A DNA stretch of 64,000 bases from an uncultured Bacteroidales bacterium (GTDB lineage: Bacteria; Bacteroidota; Bacteroidia; Bacteroidales; UBA932), in assembly GCA_944325495.1 (NCBI GenBank), contig CALVAD010000004.1, positions 62,001 through 126,000 on the forward strand, in the 5' to 3' direction. The notes under the pieces are model-generated. The model had not been told where the DNA came from. It was given only the letters and a program-made list of their open reading frames with translations, and made no database searches. Both the position numbers and the translations under genes were made by a program. This document shows, one piece after another, positions 56,665-64,000 of the stretch; within the stretch, counting starts at the first letter, position 1, and every line of letters begins with the position of its first letter.

Positions 56665-57603
56665 TCAGCCTATCCTTTCGGCGGGGCCGGTGAGGTAGAC
56701 TTCGGTTGCGACGGCTCCGGACTGCTGCCCCGGTTGGTTTTCGTATTCGCCGCAGGGGCTGAAATCGACCGCCAGATCGTCGGTGCGCGCGTGGAGGCGG
56801 TAGCGCAGCATCTCGCCGTCGCGCTCCGAGGGCGGTATGCCTTCGTTCCAGGCGGCAATCGCGGCTGCGGTTATTCCGGTGCCGCAGGCGAGCGTTTCGG
56901 CTTCGACGCCTTTCTCGAAGGTGCGTATCTTCAGCGAACCGTCCGGCAGACGCGAGACGAAATTGACATTGGCGCCCTCGGGGGCGAATTCGGGATCCCG
57001 TCGCAGCTCCGCTCCCTTCCCGGCGACGTCTATTTTGTCCGCGTCATCCGTGAAAAGCACGAAATGGCGCGTGCCGGTGTTCAGGAACCAGCCTCCGAGC
57101 ACCCGCCGCAGGCCGAACGCGTCTATCATCTTCAGCCTGACCGTGCAGCGCCTGCCGTCTCTGGAGAGAATCTCGGCCGTGTGGAGGCCGTCGGGGGCTT
57201 CGAAGACAAATTGCCGGCCGTCCTGCGGCCTTATTCCGAGAAAGTCGGCGAACGCAGCTATGCAGCGGCCCCCGTTGCCGCACATCATGCCCCCTGAGCC
57301 GTCGGCGTTGAAATACTCCATGCGGAAGTCGACGGCGGGGCGCTGTCCGCCGCCTGAGGCCGGTCCGGGGAGGGAGAGTATCATGAGCCCGTCGGCGCCG
57401 ATGCGTCCGTCCGCCGCCCTGAAGCCGCTGTTGCGGTCGCAGATCCGGCTGACGGCGGACGTATTGCGGTAATCTCCGGCTTCGGCCGGCAATGCGCAGC
57501 CGGAAACGGCGGCTTCGGTGCCGCCTGTGGAGGGAATTCCGTCGGCCAGCACGATGAAGTCGTTGCCCGCGCCCGAATATTTATAGATACGAAGCGATGA
57601 CAT
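56665..57603 (-). CDS. dapF: Diaminopimelate epimerase
   Basis: A 312-residue DapF that converts LL-DAP to meso-DAP. The start YKYSGAGNDFIVLAD, the first catalytic Cys in GGMMCGNGGRCIAAFA and the second in ETLACGTGITAAAIA are intact. Low-complexity Gly/Ala-rich inserts occur near 28-45 and 80-90, making it longer than the usual 270-280. The gene overlaps the end of the aminotransferase gene before it by 23 bases. Confidence 0.95.
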   Translation of the reverse strand: MSSLRIYKYSGAGNDFIVLADGIPSTGGTEAAVSGCALPAEAGDYRNTSAVSRICDRNSGFRAADGRIGADGLMILSLPGPASGGGQRPAVDFRMEYFNADGSGGMMCGNGGRCIAAFADFLGIRPQDGRQFVFEAPDGLHTAEILSRDGRRCTVRLKMIDAFGLRRVLGGWFLNTGTRHFVLFTDDADKIDVAGKGAELRRDPEFAPEGANVNFVSRLPDGSLKIRTFEKGVEAETLACGTGITAAAIAAWNEGIPPSERDGEMLRYRLHARTDDLAVDFSPCGEYENQPGQQSGAVATEVYLTGPAERIG

Positions 57604-58741
57604 CTGCGAGCAGTTTTATGCCTTCCTCCATGCGCGAGCTGTCGAGGAAGGAGAAGTTGAGGCGCATCGTGTTGCGGTGACTGCCGTCGGGATAGAAGAA
57701 CGAACCTGCCACATAGGCGACTCCGGCGGCCAACGCCCTGTCGTACATTGCTACCGTGTCGAGCCGCTCCGGCAGCGTGAGGAAAAGGAAGAGCCCGCCT
57801 TCGGGATGTGTCCATCTCACGCCTTCGGGCATGTATTCCCCGAGCAGCGAGAGCATCAGGTCGCGCTTCCCGCGGTACAGCTCCAGGCTTTTCTTAAGAT
57901 TCTGGTCAAGCCGGCCGCTTCTCATGAATTCGGCGGCGATGTACTGGTCGAGAATCGGCGGGCAGAGGTCGAGCGACTGCTTGCATACATAAATCTTGTC
58001 CAGCAGCTCCTCCGGGCCGAATATCCATCCGAGGCGGAAGCCGGGCGCGAATATCTTGGAGAAAGTCCCCAGATGCAGCGTGCGCTCCGGGGCGAGCGAC
58101 CATATTGTCGGCACGGCTTCGCCGGAATAGCGCAGTTCGCGGTAGGGCGCGTCCTCCACTATCACGAAGCCGAACTTCTCCGAAAGGGCGACGAGCTGCC
58201 GGCGCTCCGCGAGGCTCATCGTCGTGCCGCCGGGATTCTGGAAATCGGGTATCACATAGCAGAACTTGGCCCTTCCCAGCACCTCGGGCGCGGCTCCGCA
58301 GCCGTCTTCGCCGAAGCCTTGCAGCGGGACGATCTCCGCCCTGTATGACTTGAACGACTGGAGCGCGCCGAGATAGGTCGGGCTGGTGGTCAGAATCACG
58401 TCGCCCGGGTCCGTCAGTATGCGCGTGCAGACATCGATGCCCTGTTGTGAGGAGGTGGTTATCTGTATGTTGCCGACAGGGACGCCGTAGCGTTCCGAAA
58501 TCGCCTGCCGCAGCTCCGTGACGCCCTGCGTGGCCCCGTACTGCACGGCTTTCGCCCCGTATCTGTCGAGAACCAGCGCGCAGAGCTCCCTGATGTCGTC
58601 CAGAGGGAAGGTCGCGGCATCGGGATAGCCTCCGGCGAACGAGCATATCGCCGACAGGTCCACCTTCCTGAAGATGTCCCTGACGGGGGAGCGCATGAAG
58701 TTTCCCGTATCCTTCGAGAACAGTCTGTCGTAGTCGATCAT
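57581..58741 (-). CDS. PLP-dependent aminotransferase (fold type I), possible DapC role
   Basis: About 386 residues from ATG 58741; the longer frame upstream is spurious. The enzyme belongs to the group with MocR-like and 2-aminoadipate aminotransferases: IQITTSSQQGIDVCTRIL, YVIPDFQNPGGTTMS, VEDAPYRELRYSG, and the PLP lysine in LGTFSKIFAPGFRLGWIFG. The genes around it encode DapA, DapB, DapD, a DapE-type enzyme and DapF, and no other DAP aminotransferase is present, so it may be the N-succinyl-amino-ketopimelate aminotransferase (DapC step). That is inference; the family is broad. It is not the DapL family. Confidence 0.8.
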   Translation of the reverse strand: MIDYDRLFSKDTGNFMRSPVRDIFRKVDLSAICSFAGGYPDAATFPLDDIRELCALVLDRYGAKAVQYGATQGVTELRQAISERYGVPVGNIQITTSSQQGIDVCTRILTDPGDVILTTSPTYLGALQSFKSYRAEIVPLQGFGEDGCGAAPEVLGRAKFCYVIPDFQNPGGTTMSLAERRQLVALSEKFGFVIVEDAPYRELRYSGEAVPTIWSLAPERTLHLGTFSKIFAPGFRLGWIFGPEELLDKIYVCKQSLDLCPPILDQYIAAEFMRSGRLDQNLKKSLELYRGKRDLMLSLLGEYMPEGVRWTHPEGGLFLFLTLPERLDTVAMYDRALAAGVAYVAGSFFYPDGSHRNTMRLNFSFLDSSRMEEGIKLLADVIASYL

Positions 58742-58763
58742 GTCAATCAATAATATATCGTTC

Positions 58764-58829
58764 CGGTGATTTCCGCCGCCGGGGGGGGCGGAATAAGCGG
58801 GAAAAGCCTCCCGGCGGCGGAAATCACCG
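58764..58829. repeat. Perfect 20-bp inverted repeat between manC and the aminotransferase
   Basis: CGGTGATTTCCGCCGCCGGG (58764-58783) and its exact complement (58810-58829) enclose a 26-base purine-rich loop. It starts 10 bases after the manC stop (minus). No T-run follows on either strand, so it may be a processing or stability hairpin, or a terminator of unusual kind. Confidence 0.8.
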
Positions 58830-58839
58830 AACCATGGAA

Positions 58840-59931
58840 CTACCTGTATTCCTCGAAATCCGGCATCGCGAGGCTGGACAGGAACTCCTGGAGCTTTTCC
58901 GTGTCTCTGGGACATATCATGAGCACGTCGGGCGTGTCGATCACGATGAAGTCCTCGAGCCCCTTGAGCGCCAGCAGCTTGTCGGGATTGTCGGAGTAGA
59001 CTATGTTTCCGCGGCATTCCTTGACCAGCCCCTTGTTGAGCAGGTTCATGGCGTTGCCGTTCTCGTCATGGTGTGCCAGGTAGTCGTAGAGGGCGTCCCA
59101 GTTGCCGATGTCGGCCCATTTGAAGGTCGCCGGGTAGACCCAGGCGTGGTCGGTCTTCTCCATGACGGCGTAGTCTATCGAGATTCTCGGCATGTCGGTG
59201 TATATCCTTTCGAGGAACTCCTTTTCGTTCTCGGTGCCGAGGTTGCTCTGCCACCCGTCCCAGAGATTGGTGATTTCAGGGACATATTTCTCAAGCTCAT
59301 CCTTGATTACGGAGGCTCTCCATGCGAAGATTCCAGAGTTCCAGAGGAACTCCCCGGTGTCGATGAACACCTTCGCGAGTTCGACGTCGGGCTTCTCGGT
59401 GAATGTCTTGACCTTGACAGGGCTGCCGGGCTCGGGCTTGCCGGCCATCTGGATGTAGCCGAAGTTCGGATCGGGCCTGGTGGGCACCACTCCGAGAGTG
59501 ATCAGCGCGTCGGTGCCGGCGGCGTAGGCGAGGGCGTTGCTCAGAGTCTCGTTGAAGGCCGCATGGTTGTTGATCACGAGGTCGGCTGCAGTCACCGCGG
59601 TGACCGCGAGCGGGTCGCGTTTCAATATCGTGTAGGTGGCGTAGGTGATGCAGGGGGCCGTGTTGCGGTTGTACGGCTCCAGCAGCAGGTTCTCCTTCTT
59701 CAGCTCCGGAAGCTGCCGTCTTACTTCCTGCTCGTATCTGGCCAGTGAAACCACGAGGATGTTGTCGTCGGGTATCACGGCCCTCATTCTGTCGTAGGTG
59801 AACCGCAGGAAGGACTTGCCTTCGGCGGTGAAGTCCAGGAACTGCTTGGGTTTGGCGGTCCTGCTTATGGGCCAGAAGCGGGAGCCTATCCCTCCGGCCA
59901 TGATTATGCAGTAGAAATGGTTATTAAGCAT
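58840..59931 (-). CDS. manC: Mannose-1-phosphate guanylyltransferase
   Basis: A 363-residue single-domain GDP-mannose pyrophosphorylase. The pyrophosphorylase signature IIMAGGIGSRFWPISRTAKP with the KQF Lys opens it; FLWNSGIFAWRASVI and FKWADIGNWDALYDYL are family hallmarks. The C-terminal phosphomannose-isomerase domain of bifunctional enzymes is missing. It makes GDP-mannose for glycans such as fucosylated or mannosylated surface polymers. It overlaps yraN by 8 bases. Confidence 0.93.
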   Translation of the reverse strand: MLNNHFYCIIMAGGIGSRFWPISRTAKPKQFLDFTAEGKSFLRFTYDRMRAVIPDDNILVVSLARYEQEVRRQLPELKKENLLLEPYNRNTAPCITYATYTILKRDPLAVTAVTAADLVINNHAAFNETLSNALAYAAGTDALITLGVVPTRPDPNFGYIQMAGKPEPGSPVKVKTFTEKPDVELAKVFIDTGEFLWNSGIFAWRASVIKDELEKYVPEITNLWDGWQSNLGTENEKEFLERIYTDMPRISIDYAVMEKTDHAWVYPATFKWADIGNWDALYDYLAHHDENGNAMNLLNKGLVKECRGNIVYSDNPDKLLALKGLEDFIVIDTPDVLMICPRDTEKLQEFLSSLAMPDFEEYR

Positions 59932-60307
59932 ATGTGGGTATAAAAGCTTGTGGATAATAATTCAGTTCAAAGTCCGGGCCATCGAAGAGCAGGGTGATGA
60001 TGTCGAAGAATATCTCCAGGTCGGGCGGCAGCAGCCGGCGCCTGCCGGAGTTCAGGAAGGCGAGAGCGGCCGCCGTGAGCCTGCGCTGCTTGCCGCCGTC
60101 CACATTGGCTTCCGGCGCGGCGGATGCCGGTGCCGTGCGGCTTTTCACCTCCACGAAATGAAGTTCGCTCCCGATCAGGCTGATTATGTCGATTTCAAGC
60201 CGGCCCCAGCGCCAGTTTCTCTCGACTATCGTGTGTCCCGCGGCCTCCAGATGGCGGCAGGCCTCGTCCTCTCCTCTCTTTCCGATTGCAAGCCTGGAAT
60301 TTTTCAT
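59924..60307 (-). CDS. YraN family (UPF0102) putative endonuclease
   Basis: A 127-residue YraN protein, restriction-endonuclease-like fold: AIGKRGEDEACRHLEAAGH, WGRLEIDIISLIGSELHFVEVKSR (split as EIDIIS and LHFVEVKSR) with the Asp and Glu-x-Lys of the fold, and DGGKQRRLTAAALAFL. The function is not established. It lies three bases after mutS2 and overlaps manC. Confidence 0.9.
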   Translation of the reverse strand: MKNSRLAIGKRGEDEACRHLEAAGHTIVERNWRWGRLEIDIISLIGSELHFVEVKSRTAPASAAPEANVDGGKQRRLTAAALAFLNSGRRRLLPPDLEIFFDIITLLFDGPDFELNYYPQAFIPTYA

Positions 60308-60310
60308 AGT

Positions 60311-62776
60311 TCAGAATCTTACGATTGTCACCCCCGTCCCTCCGTTGCGTATGTCCTCGTCGCTGACGCTGAGACCGGGTATGGTCCTCAGGTATTTCTG
60401 TATTTCCTCGCGCAGCACTCCCGTCCCCTTGCCGTGGATTATGCGGACCATGCCGACATTGAGCATGATGGCGTCGTCGATGTAGTGCATGACGGTGTTC
60501 ATCGCGTCCGCCAGGCGCTCGCCGCGTATGTCGAGCTCGGGCGAGAAGTTGAGCTTCCTTTCAGTTATGGAGCTGTCGACTTTCTGCACCGGGGCGCCGA
60601 AGGTCCTGCGCGTGGCCTCCCGGAATTCGTTTGACGAAATCCTTTCCACTTTTTCGGGCGACATGGTGCTGGAGATGTTGCCTATTATCAGGGTCACGGA
60701 ACGGCTGGAGATCTTGGAGACCTCTCCGACGAGGCCGCTGTCCTTGATCCGGACCTTCTCTCCGACCTTCAGCGGCTCCTGCTTCTGCTGCTCCTTCTCC
60801 TCGGGGCCGCCTTTCTTCTTCCGGCGCTTCCGTATCAGTTCGAGCTTGCGGTCGAGATATTCCTCCCTCGTCTTTTGCTCGCCGAGCTTCTTCCTTTCCA
60901 GTCCGCCTATGAAGTTCTGGAGCTCCTGCCTTGCGGCCCTGGTCTGCTCCTTCTCCGCCTGGGCTTCGCGGATCTCCTTTATGGTCTTCTCCACCTGCCG
61001 TCCGGCGCCGCGGACTATCTCCTCGGCCTCCTTCCTGGCATCGGCAAGGATGGATTCGCGCATCCTGCGTATTTCCTCAAGCTCCTTTTCGTAACGTTCG
61101 GTGAGTTCGGTTAGCGTCCTGTCGCTGTGCTTCACGCGCTGGAGCTTTTCATCGAGGGCTCTGCGGTTGCGTGCGATTTTCCGCAGGTTGCGCTCCATGC
61201 CCACGAACTCTTCGCCCGCCCTGCCTTCCGCGTCCTTGACTATCGGCTCCGGAAGTTTCATCTTCCTCGCGAGCTCGAACGCGAAGGAATTGCCCGGGAG
61301 CCCTATCTCAAGCTTGAACATCGGTTCGATTCTCGATGAGTCGTAGAGCATGGCCCCGTTGGTCACATGCTCGCCCTGGGAGGAGGCGTAGAGCTTCAGG
61401 TTCGTGTAGTGGGTGGTGATGATTCCGTAGACGCCTCGCCTGTCCATCTCCGAGAGAATGGCTTCGGCGATGGCTCCTCCCGCCGCGGGCTCCGTGCCCG
61501 AGCCGAACTCGTCGATCAGCACGAGCGTTCTGTCGTCGGCGGAGGCGAGCATGTCCCGCATGTCCGCGAGGAAGGAGCTGTAGGTGCTGAGGTCGTTCTC
61601 GATGTTCTGGTTGTCGCCTATGCTGACGGAAATCCTGTCGAATATCGGGAGTTCCGAAGTCTCGGAAGTCGGAACGAGCATGCCCCACTGGAACATGTAC
61701 TGAAGGAGTCCGGCGGTCTTGAGGCAGACGGACTTTCCTCCTGCGTTCGGTCCCGAGATGAGGAGGATGCGCTTCCCGGGGGTCAGGGTGATGGTGAGCG
61801 GGACCATCTCGCGCCCCTCGGCCTTGAGTGCCTTTTCCAGCAGCGGGTGCCTGGCCTTGCGCAGGTTCAGGCTTCCGTCCGTGGAGATTACGGGCATCCC
61901 GGCTATGTAGTCGAGCGCCGTCTGCGCCTTGGCCATCAGGAAATCGGTTTCTCCGAGGAAGGCCGCCCCTTTCAGCAGTTCCGGTATGTACGGCCTTAGG
62001 AACTCGGTGAAGTCGTACAGGATTTTCTGTATCTCCCTCGCCTCGTCGAAGCGCAGGGCGCTTATTTCGTTTTCCAGTTCGATTATCTCCGCGGGCTCGA
62101 TGAAGGTGGTCTTGCCCGATGCGGACTCGTCGTATACGAAGCCGGGCAGCTTGCGTTTCGCCGAGCTGCTGACCGGAATCAGGAACTTGCCGTCGCGGAT
62201 GTTCACCGAGGCGTCCTCGTCGGCTATTCCTGCCTCCTGGGCCTGCTTCAGGATGGCCCCCGCCCTTTTGGAGATAGCAGCCTCCCTGGCCCGTATGCTG
62301 CCGCGTATCTCCTGCAGCCTGTCGGACGCGGAGTCCTTGATGTCGCCGTATTTGTCCAGAATGGTCTCTATGCGGCGCTGGACTTCAGGGAAGGACCTGA
62401 CCGGCGACGCGAGCTTCTTGAGTTCCGGATACACTCCGTCCTTGACGCTTCCGAAGAAATGCAGGATGCGGCGGACGGTGTCGGTCGCCGTCTTTAGTTT
62501 GCCCAGGGAGAGGACGTCGATGCAGGAGCCGGGCTTTTCGAGCGCGTTCAGGAAGGGGGAGGCGTCGATATATCCCGTGGTCGGGAAGTTCTCCTCGAAC
62601 ATCATCACGAGCCGCATCTCGTCGGTCAGCATGAGACGCCGGCTGATTTCCGCCGCGTCGGTGGAGAATTCCTCTCCGGCGACTCTCTCCACGGCGTAGT
62701 CGGTCATGCAGCGGTCGGATATTGTCTTCCGTATCTTGTCGAATCCGAGTTTGGTTTCCAGTGTGAGGTCTTTCAT
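60311..62776 (-). CDS. mutS2: Endonuclease/ribosome-rescue ATPase MutS2
   Basis: An 821-residue MutS2: core and lever domains, Walker A in ISGPNAGGKSVCLKTAGL, Walker B and signature in LVLIDEFGSGTEPAAGGA, a long coiled-coil from about 510 to 640, a KOW-like piece (VGEKVRIKDSGLVGEV) and the C-terminal Smr domain (LDIRGERLADAMNTVMHYID, RIIHGKGTGVLREEIQKYL). MutS2 has been tied to suppression of recombination and, in Bacillus, to splitting of collided ribosomes. It overlaps dacA by 4 bases. Confidence 0.95.
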   Translation of the reverse strand: MKDLTLETKLGFDKIRKTISDRCMTDYAVERVAGEEFSTDAAEISRRLMLTDEMRLVMMFEENFPTTGYIDASPFLNALEKPGSCIDVLSLGKLKTATDTVRRILHFFGSVKDGVYPELKKLASPVRSFPEVQRRIETILDKYGDIKDSASDRLQEIRGSIRAREAAISKRAGAILKQAQEAGIADEDASVNIRDGKFLIPVSSSAKRKLPGFVYDESASGKTTFIEPAEIIELENEISALRFDEAREIQKILYDFTEFLRPYIPELLKGAAFLGETDFLMAKAQTALDYIAGMPVISTDGSLNLRKARHPLLEKALKAEGREMVPLTITLTPGKRILLISGPNAGGKSVCLKTAGLLQYMFQWGMLVPTSETSELPIFDRISVSIGDNQNIENDLSTYSSFLADMRDMLASADDRTLVLIDEFGSGTEPAAGGAIAEAILSEMDRRGVYGIITTHYTNLKLYASSQGEHVTNGAMLYDSSRIEPMFKLEIGLPGNSFAFELARKMKLPEPIVKDAEGRAGEEFVGMERNLRKIARNRRALDEKLQRVKHSDRTLTELTERYEKELEEIRRMRESILADARKEAEEIVRGAGRQVEKTIKEIREAQAEKEQTRAARQELQNFIGGLERKKLGEQKTREEYLDRKLELIRKRRKKKGGPEEKEQQKQEPLKVGEKVRIKDSGLVGEVSKISSRSVTLIIGNISSTMSPEKVERISSNEFREATRRTFGAPVQKVDSSITERKLNFSPELDIRGERLADAMNTVMHYIDDAIMLNVGMVRIIHGKGTGVLREEIQKYLRTIPGLSVSDEDIRNGGTGVTIVRF

Positions 62777-63561
62777 TCGCCGAGTTCTCCCGAAAGGAGC
62801 AGTTTCAGGTTGTTGATGCTGTCGATATGCCGGACTTTCCCGGTCCTGACGAAAGATATGCCTCCCGTCTGTTCGCTGACCACCACGACGTCCGCGTCGC
62901 TCTGCTCGGAGATGCCGACGGCGGCCTTATGCCGCATTCCGAAGCGGGCGGGAAGGTCGGACCTGTCGGTTATGGGCAGCGTGCAGCGTGCCGCGACTAT
63001 CCTGTCGTCGCCTATGATCATGGCTCCGTCGTGCAGCGGGGAGTTCTTGTAGAAGATGTTCATTATCAGGCGGCGGCTTATGCGGGCGTCAATCGTGTCA
63101 CCGGTGTCGATTATTTCCTGGAGGGTGTCCTTCTTGCGTATGATTATGAGCGCCCCCGTCTTCTGCTCCGACATCTCGCGGCAGGCTTCCGCGATTTCGG
63201 TCACGGACTTCGTGTTCACCGACTGGATGATCTGCCTGGGGAAGAGCCTTCCGAGGAACGAACCCTTCTCGAGGGTGACGCCGGCCCTGCGGCCCAGCGA
63301 ATTGAGGAAACGCCTGATTTCCGGCTGGAAAATGATGATCAGCGCTATCGCGCCGACGTTGATCAGGGTGCCGAGCACCGAGGATATCATCTTCATGCCT
63401 ATCGAGGAGGCGATGATGTAGACGAGCAGGACGAGGATGATGGCTATGAATATGTTCACCGCGGTGGAGCCCCTTATCCAGCGGAAGGCCAGAAATATCA
63501 GGGCTGCCACCATCAGGATGTCCAGAAGGTCTATCCATGTGATGTGCAGGAATTCGAGCAT
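62773..63561 (-). CDS. dacA: Diadenylate cyclase (CdaA/DacA type)
   Basis: A 262-residue membrane c-di-AMP synthase. Three membrane segments occupy the first 80 residues (DILMVAALIFLAFRWIRG, FIAIILVLLVYIIAS, LGTLINVGAIALIIIF). The DAC domain has NSPLHDGAMIIGD (the DGA motif) and, in place of the usual GTRHRAA, GMRHKAAVGISE, so the RHR motif is RHK. It probably sets c-di-AMP levels and so potassium and cell-wall homeostasis. It heads a minus-strand operon with mutS2, yraN and manC. Confidence 0.93.
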   Translation of the reverse strand: MLEFLHITWIDLLDILMVAALIFLAFRWIRGSTAVNIFIAIILVLLVYIIASSIGMKMISSVLGTLINVGAIALIIIFQPEIRRFLNSLGRRAGVTLEKGSFLGRLFPRQIIQSVNTKSVTEIAEACREMSEQKTGALIIIRKKDTLQEIIDTGDTIDARISRRLIMNIFYKNSPLHDGAMIIGDDRIVAARCTLPITDRSDLPARFGMRHKAAVGISEQSDADVVVVSEQTGGISFVRTGKVRHIDSINNLKLLLSGELGE

Positions 63562-63585
63562 ATCCTTGTCAGTCGTTGTGACTTA

Positions 63586-63593
63586 CAAAGATA
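63586..63593 (-). promoter_or_regulatory. Bacteroidota -7 promoter element for dacA
   Basis: The minus strand reads TATCTTTG, an exact match, 24 bases before the dacA ATG. Confidence 0.68.
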
Positions 63594-63618
63594 CAATGAA
63601 AATATGGGAAAGCAAGTT

Positions 63619-63649
63619 TTTGCAATTTGACAAATAAATCGTATATTTG
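63619..63649 (+). promoter_or_regulatory. Full Bacteroidota promoter for rplC
   Basis: TTTG (63619-63622), a 19-base spacer and TATATTTG (63642-63649) match the -33/-7 consensus perfectly. The 5' leader of roughly 50 bases contains a weak hairpin CCGC/GCGG followed by ACTTTTT (63653-63675), which might act in attenuation. Confidence 0.82.
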
Positions 63650-63707
63650 CAGCCCGCTTTTTAGGCGGACTTTTTAATGTATTTATAAACAATTAATTAT
63701 CAAACCA

Positions 63708-64000
63708 ATGCCTGGATTGATTGGAAAGAAAATCGGAATGACTTCCGTTTTCGGTGCCGATGGTAAGAACATACCATGCACCGTTATCGAGGCTGGTCCG
63801 TGCGTTGTCACGCAGCTCCGCACCGTGGAGAAAGATGGATATTCCGCAGTGCAGCTCGCCTATGACGAAACCACTGAAAAGCACGCCAGCGCGCCTCTGA
63901 TGGGGCATTTCAAAAAGGCAGGTTGCGCTCCCATGAGGAAGCTCGTCGAGTTCAGGTCTGACTTCGGCGAGATCGGTCTCGGCGACAAGTACACCGTCGC
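63708..64000 (+). CDS. rplC: Ribosomal protein L3 (uL3), N-terminal part
   Basis: The first 97 codons of L3, cut by the window end: [20 protein letters not shown] is the conserved N-terminus, followed by [18 protein letters not shown]3 binds 23S rRNA early in assembly of the large subunit. The gene is normally second in the S10 operon after rpsJ, but here it is preceded by its own promoter and the divergent dacA. Confidence 0.96.
   Translation, partial: MPGLIGKKIGMTSVFGADGKNIPCTVIEAGPCVVTQLRTVEKDGYSAVQLAYDETTEKHASAPLMGHFKKAGCAPMRKLVEFRSDFGEIGLGDKYTV

Overview
The window is a contiguous piece of chromosome from a Bacteroidota bacterium, most likely order Bacteroidales. The evidence is a SusC/SusD starch locus, a fused SecDF, a bacterial serine palmitoyltransferase, a MurA of the Asp-type, the near absence of Shine-Dalgarno sequences, and a dozen copies of the Bacteroidota -7 promoter element TAnnTTTG placed just upstream of genes. 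The DNA is GC-rich for the order, which would suit an uncultured gut or rumen lineage such as the Rikenellaceae or Cryptobacteroides groups; that genus-level guess is inference only. Coding density is very high, and many adjacent genes overlap by 1-25 bases.

Layout. 1-1221: the 3' end of mnmG, convergent with ruvA. 1222-2450: a 1.2-kb gene-free stretch full of inverted repeats, REP-like palindromes and a degenerate 17-nt tandem array. 2451-8792: sufS-sufE-sufT-like-folK, then glyS, a ThiL homologue with eroded active-site motifs, and a secreted alpha/beta hydrolase. 8927-10870: a heavy-metal P-type ATPase, tail-to-tail with dnaE (10846-14547, minus). 14620-19234: secDF (minus) divergent from nfeD-floA (plus). 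19235-19943: a second gene-free stretch with the same palindrome vocabulary.

19944-38929 (minus) is a ten-gene polysaccharide utilisation locus: sugar MFS, SusC, SusD, SusE-like, SusG-like amylase with an inserted domain, GH53, a two-catalytic-domain GH13-GH13 lipoprotein, GH97 (SusB), GH77 (MalQ) and GH43. Its core is a starch system, but it also carries pectic galactan and arabinan enzymes. An intrinsic terminator sits between the binding/transport genes and the enzyme genes. A LytS/LytTR-type two-component system (39070-40937) is divergent from it; the shared spacer holds a 10-bp direct repeat with 21-bp phasing that suits a LytTR operator. A BaiN-type flavoprotein follows.

42381-44380 holds serine palmitoyltransferase followed by an SDR that may be the next sphingolipid enzyme. 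44457-47044 is a pterin island: two 6-pyruvoyl-tetrahydropterin-synthase paralogues (one QueD-type, one with the catalytic Cys replaced, PTPS-III-like), GTP cyclohydrolase I, and an interposed archaeal-type AAA ATPase. 47136-56649 is an eight-gene plus-strand operon in which every junction overlaps: aspS-murB-murA-thrA-M20 peptidase-dapB-dapA-dapD. It meets a minus-strand block of dapF and an aminotransferase, so nearly all of the diaminopimelate pathway and the first two muramic-acid steps lie together. 58840-63561 (minus): dacA-mutS2-yraN-manC. The window ends inside rplC, which here has its own promoter and no rpsJ before it.

No tRNA, rRNA, CRISPR array, integrase or insertion-sequence transposase was recognised.
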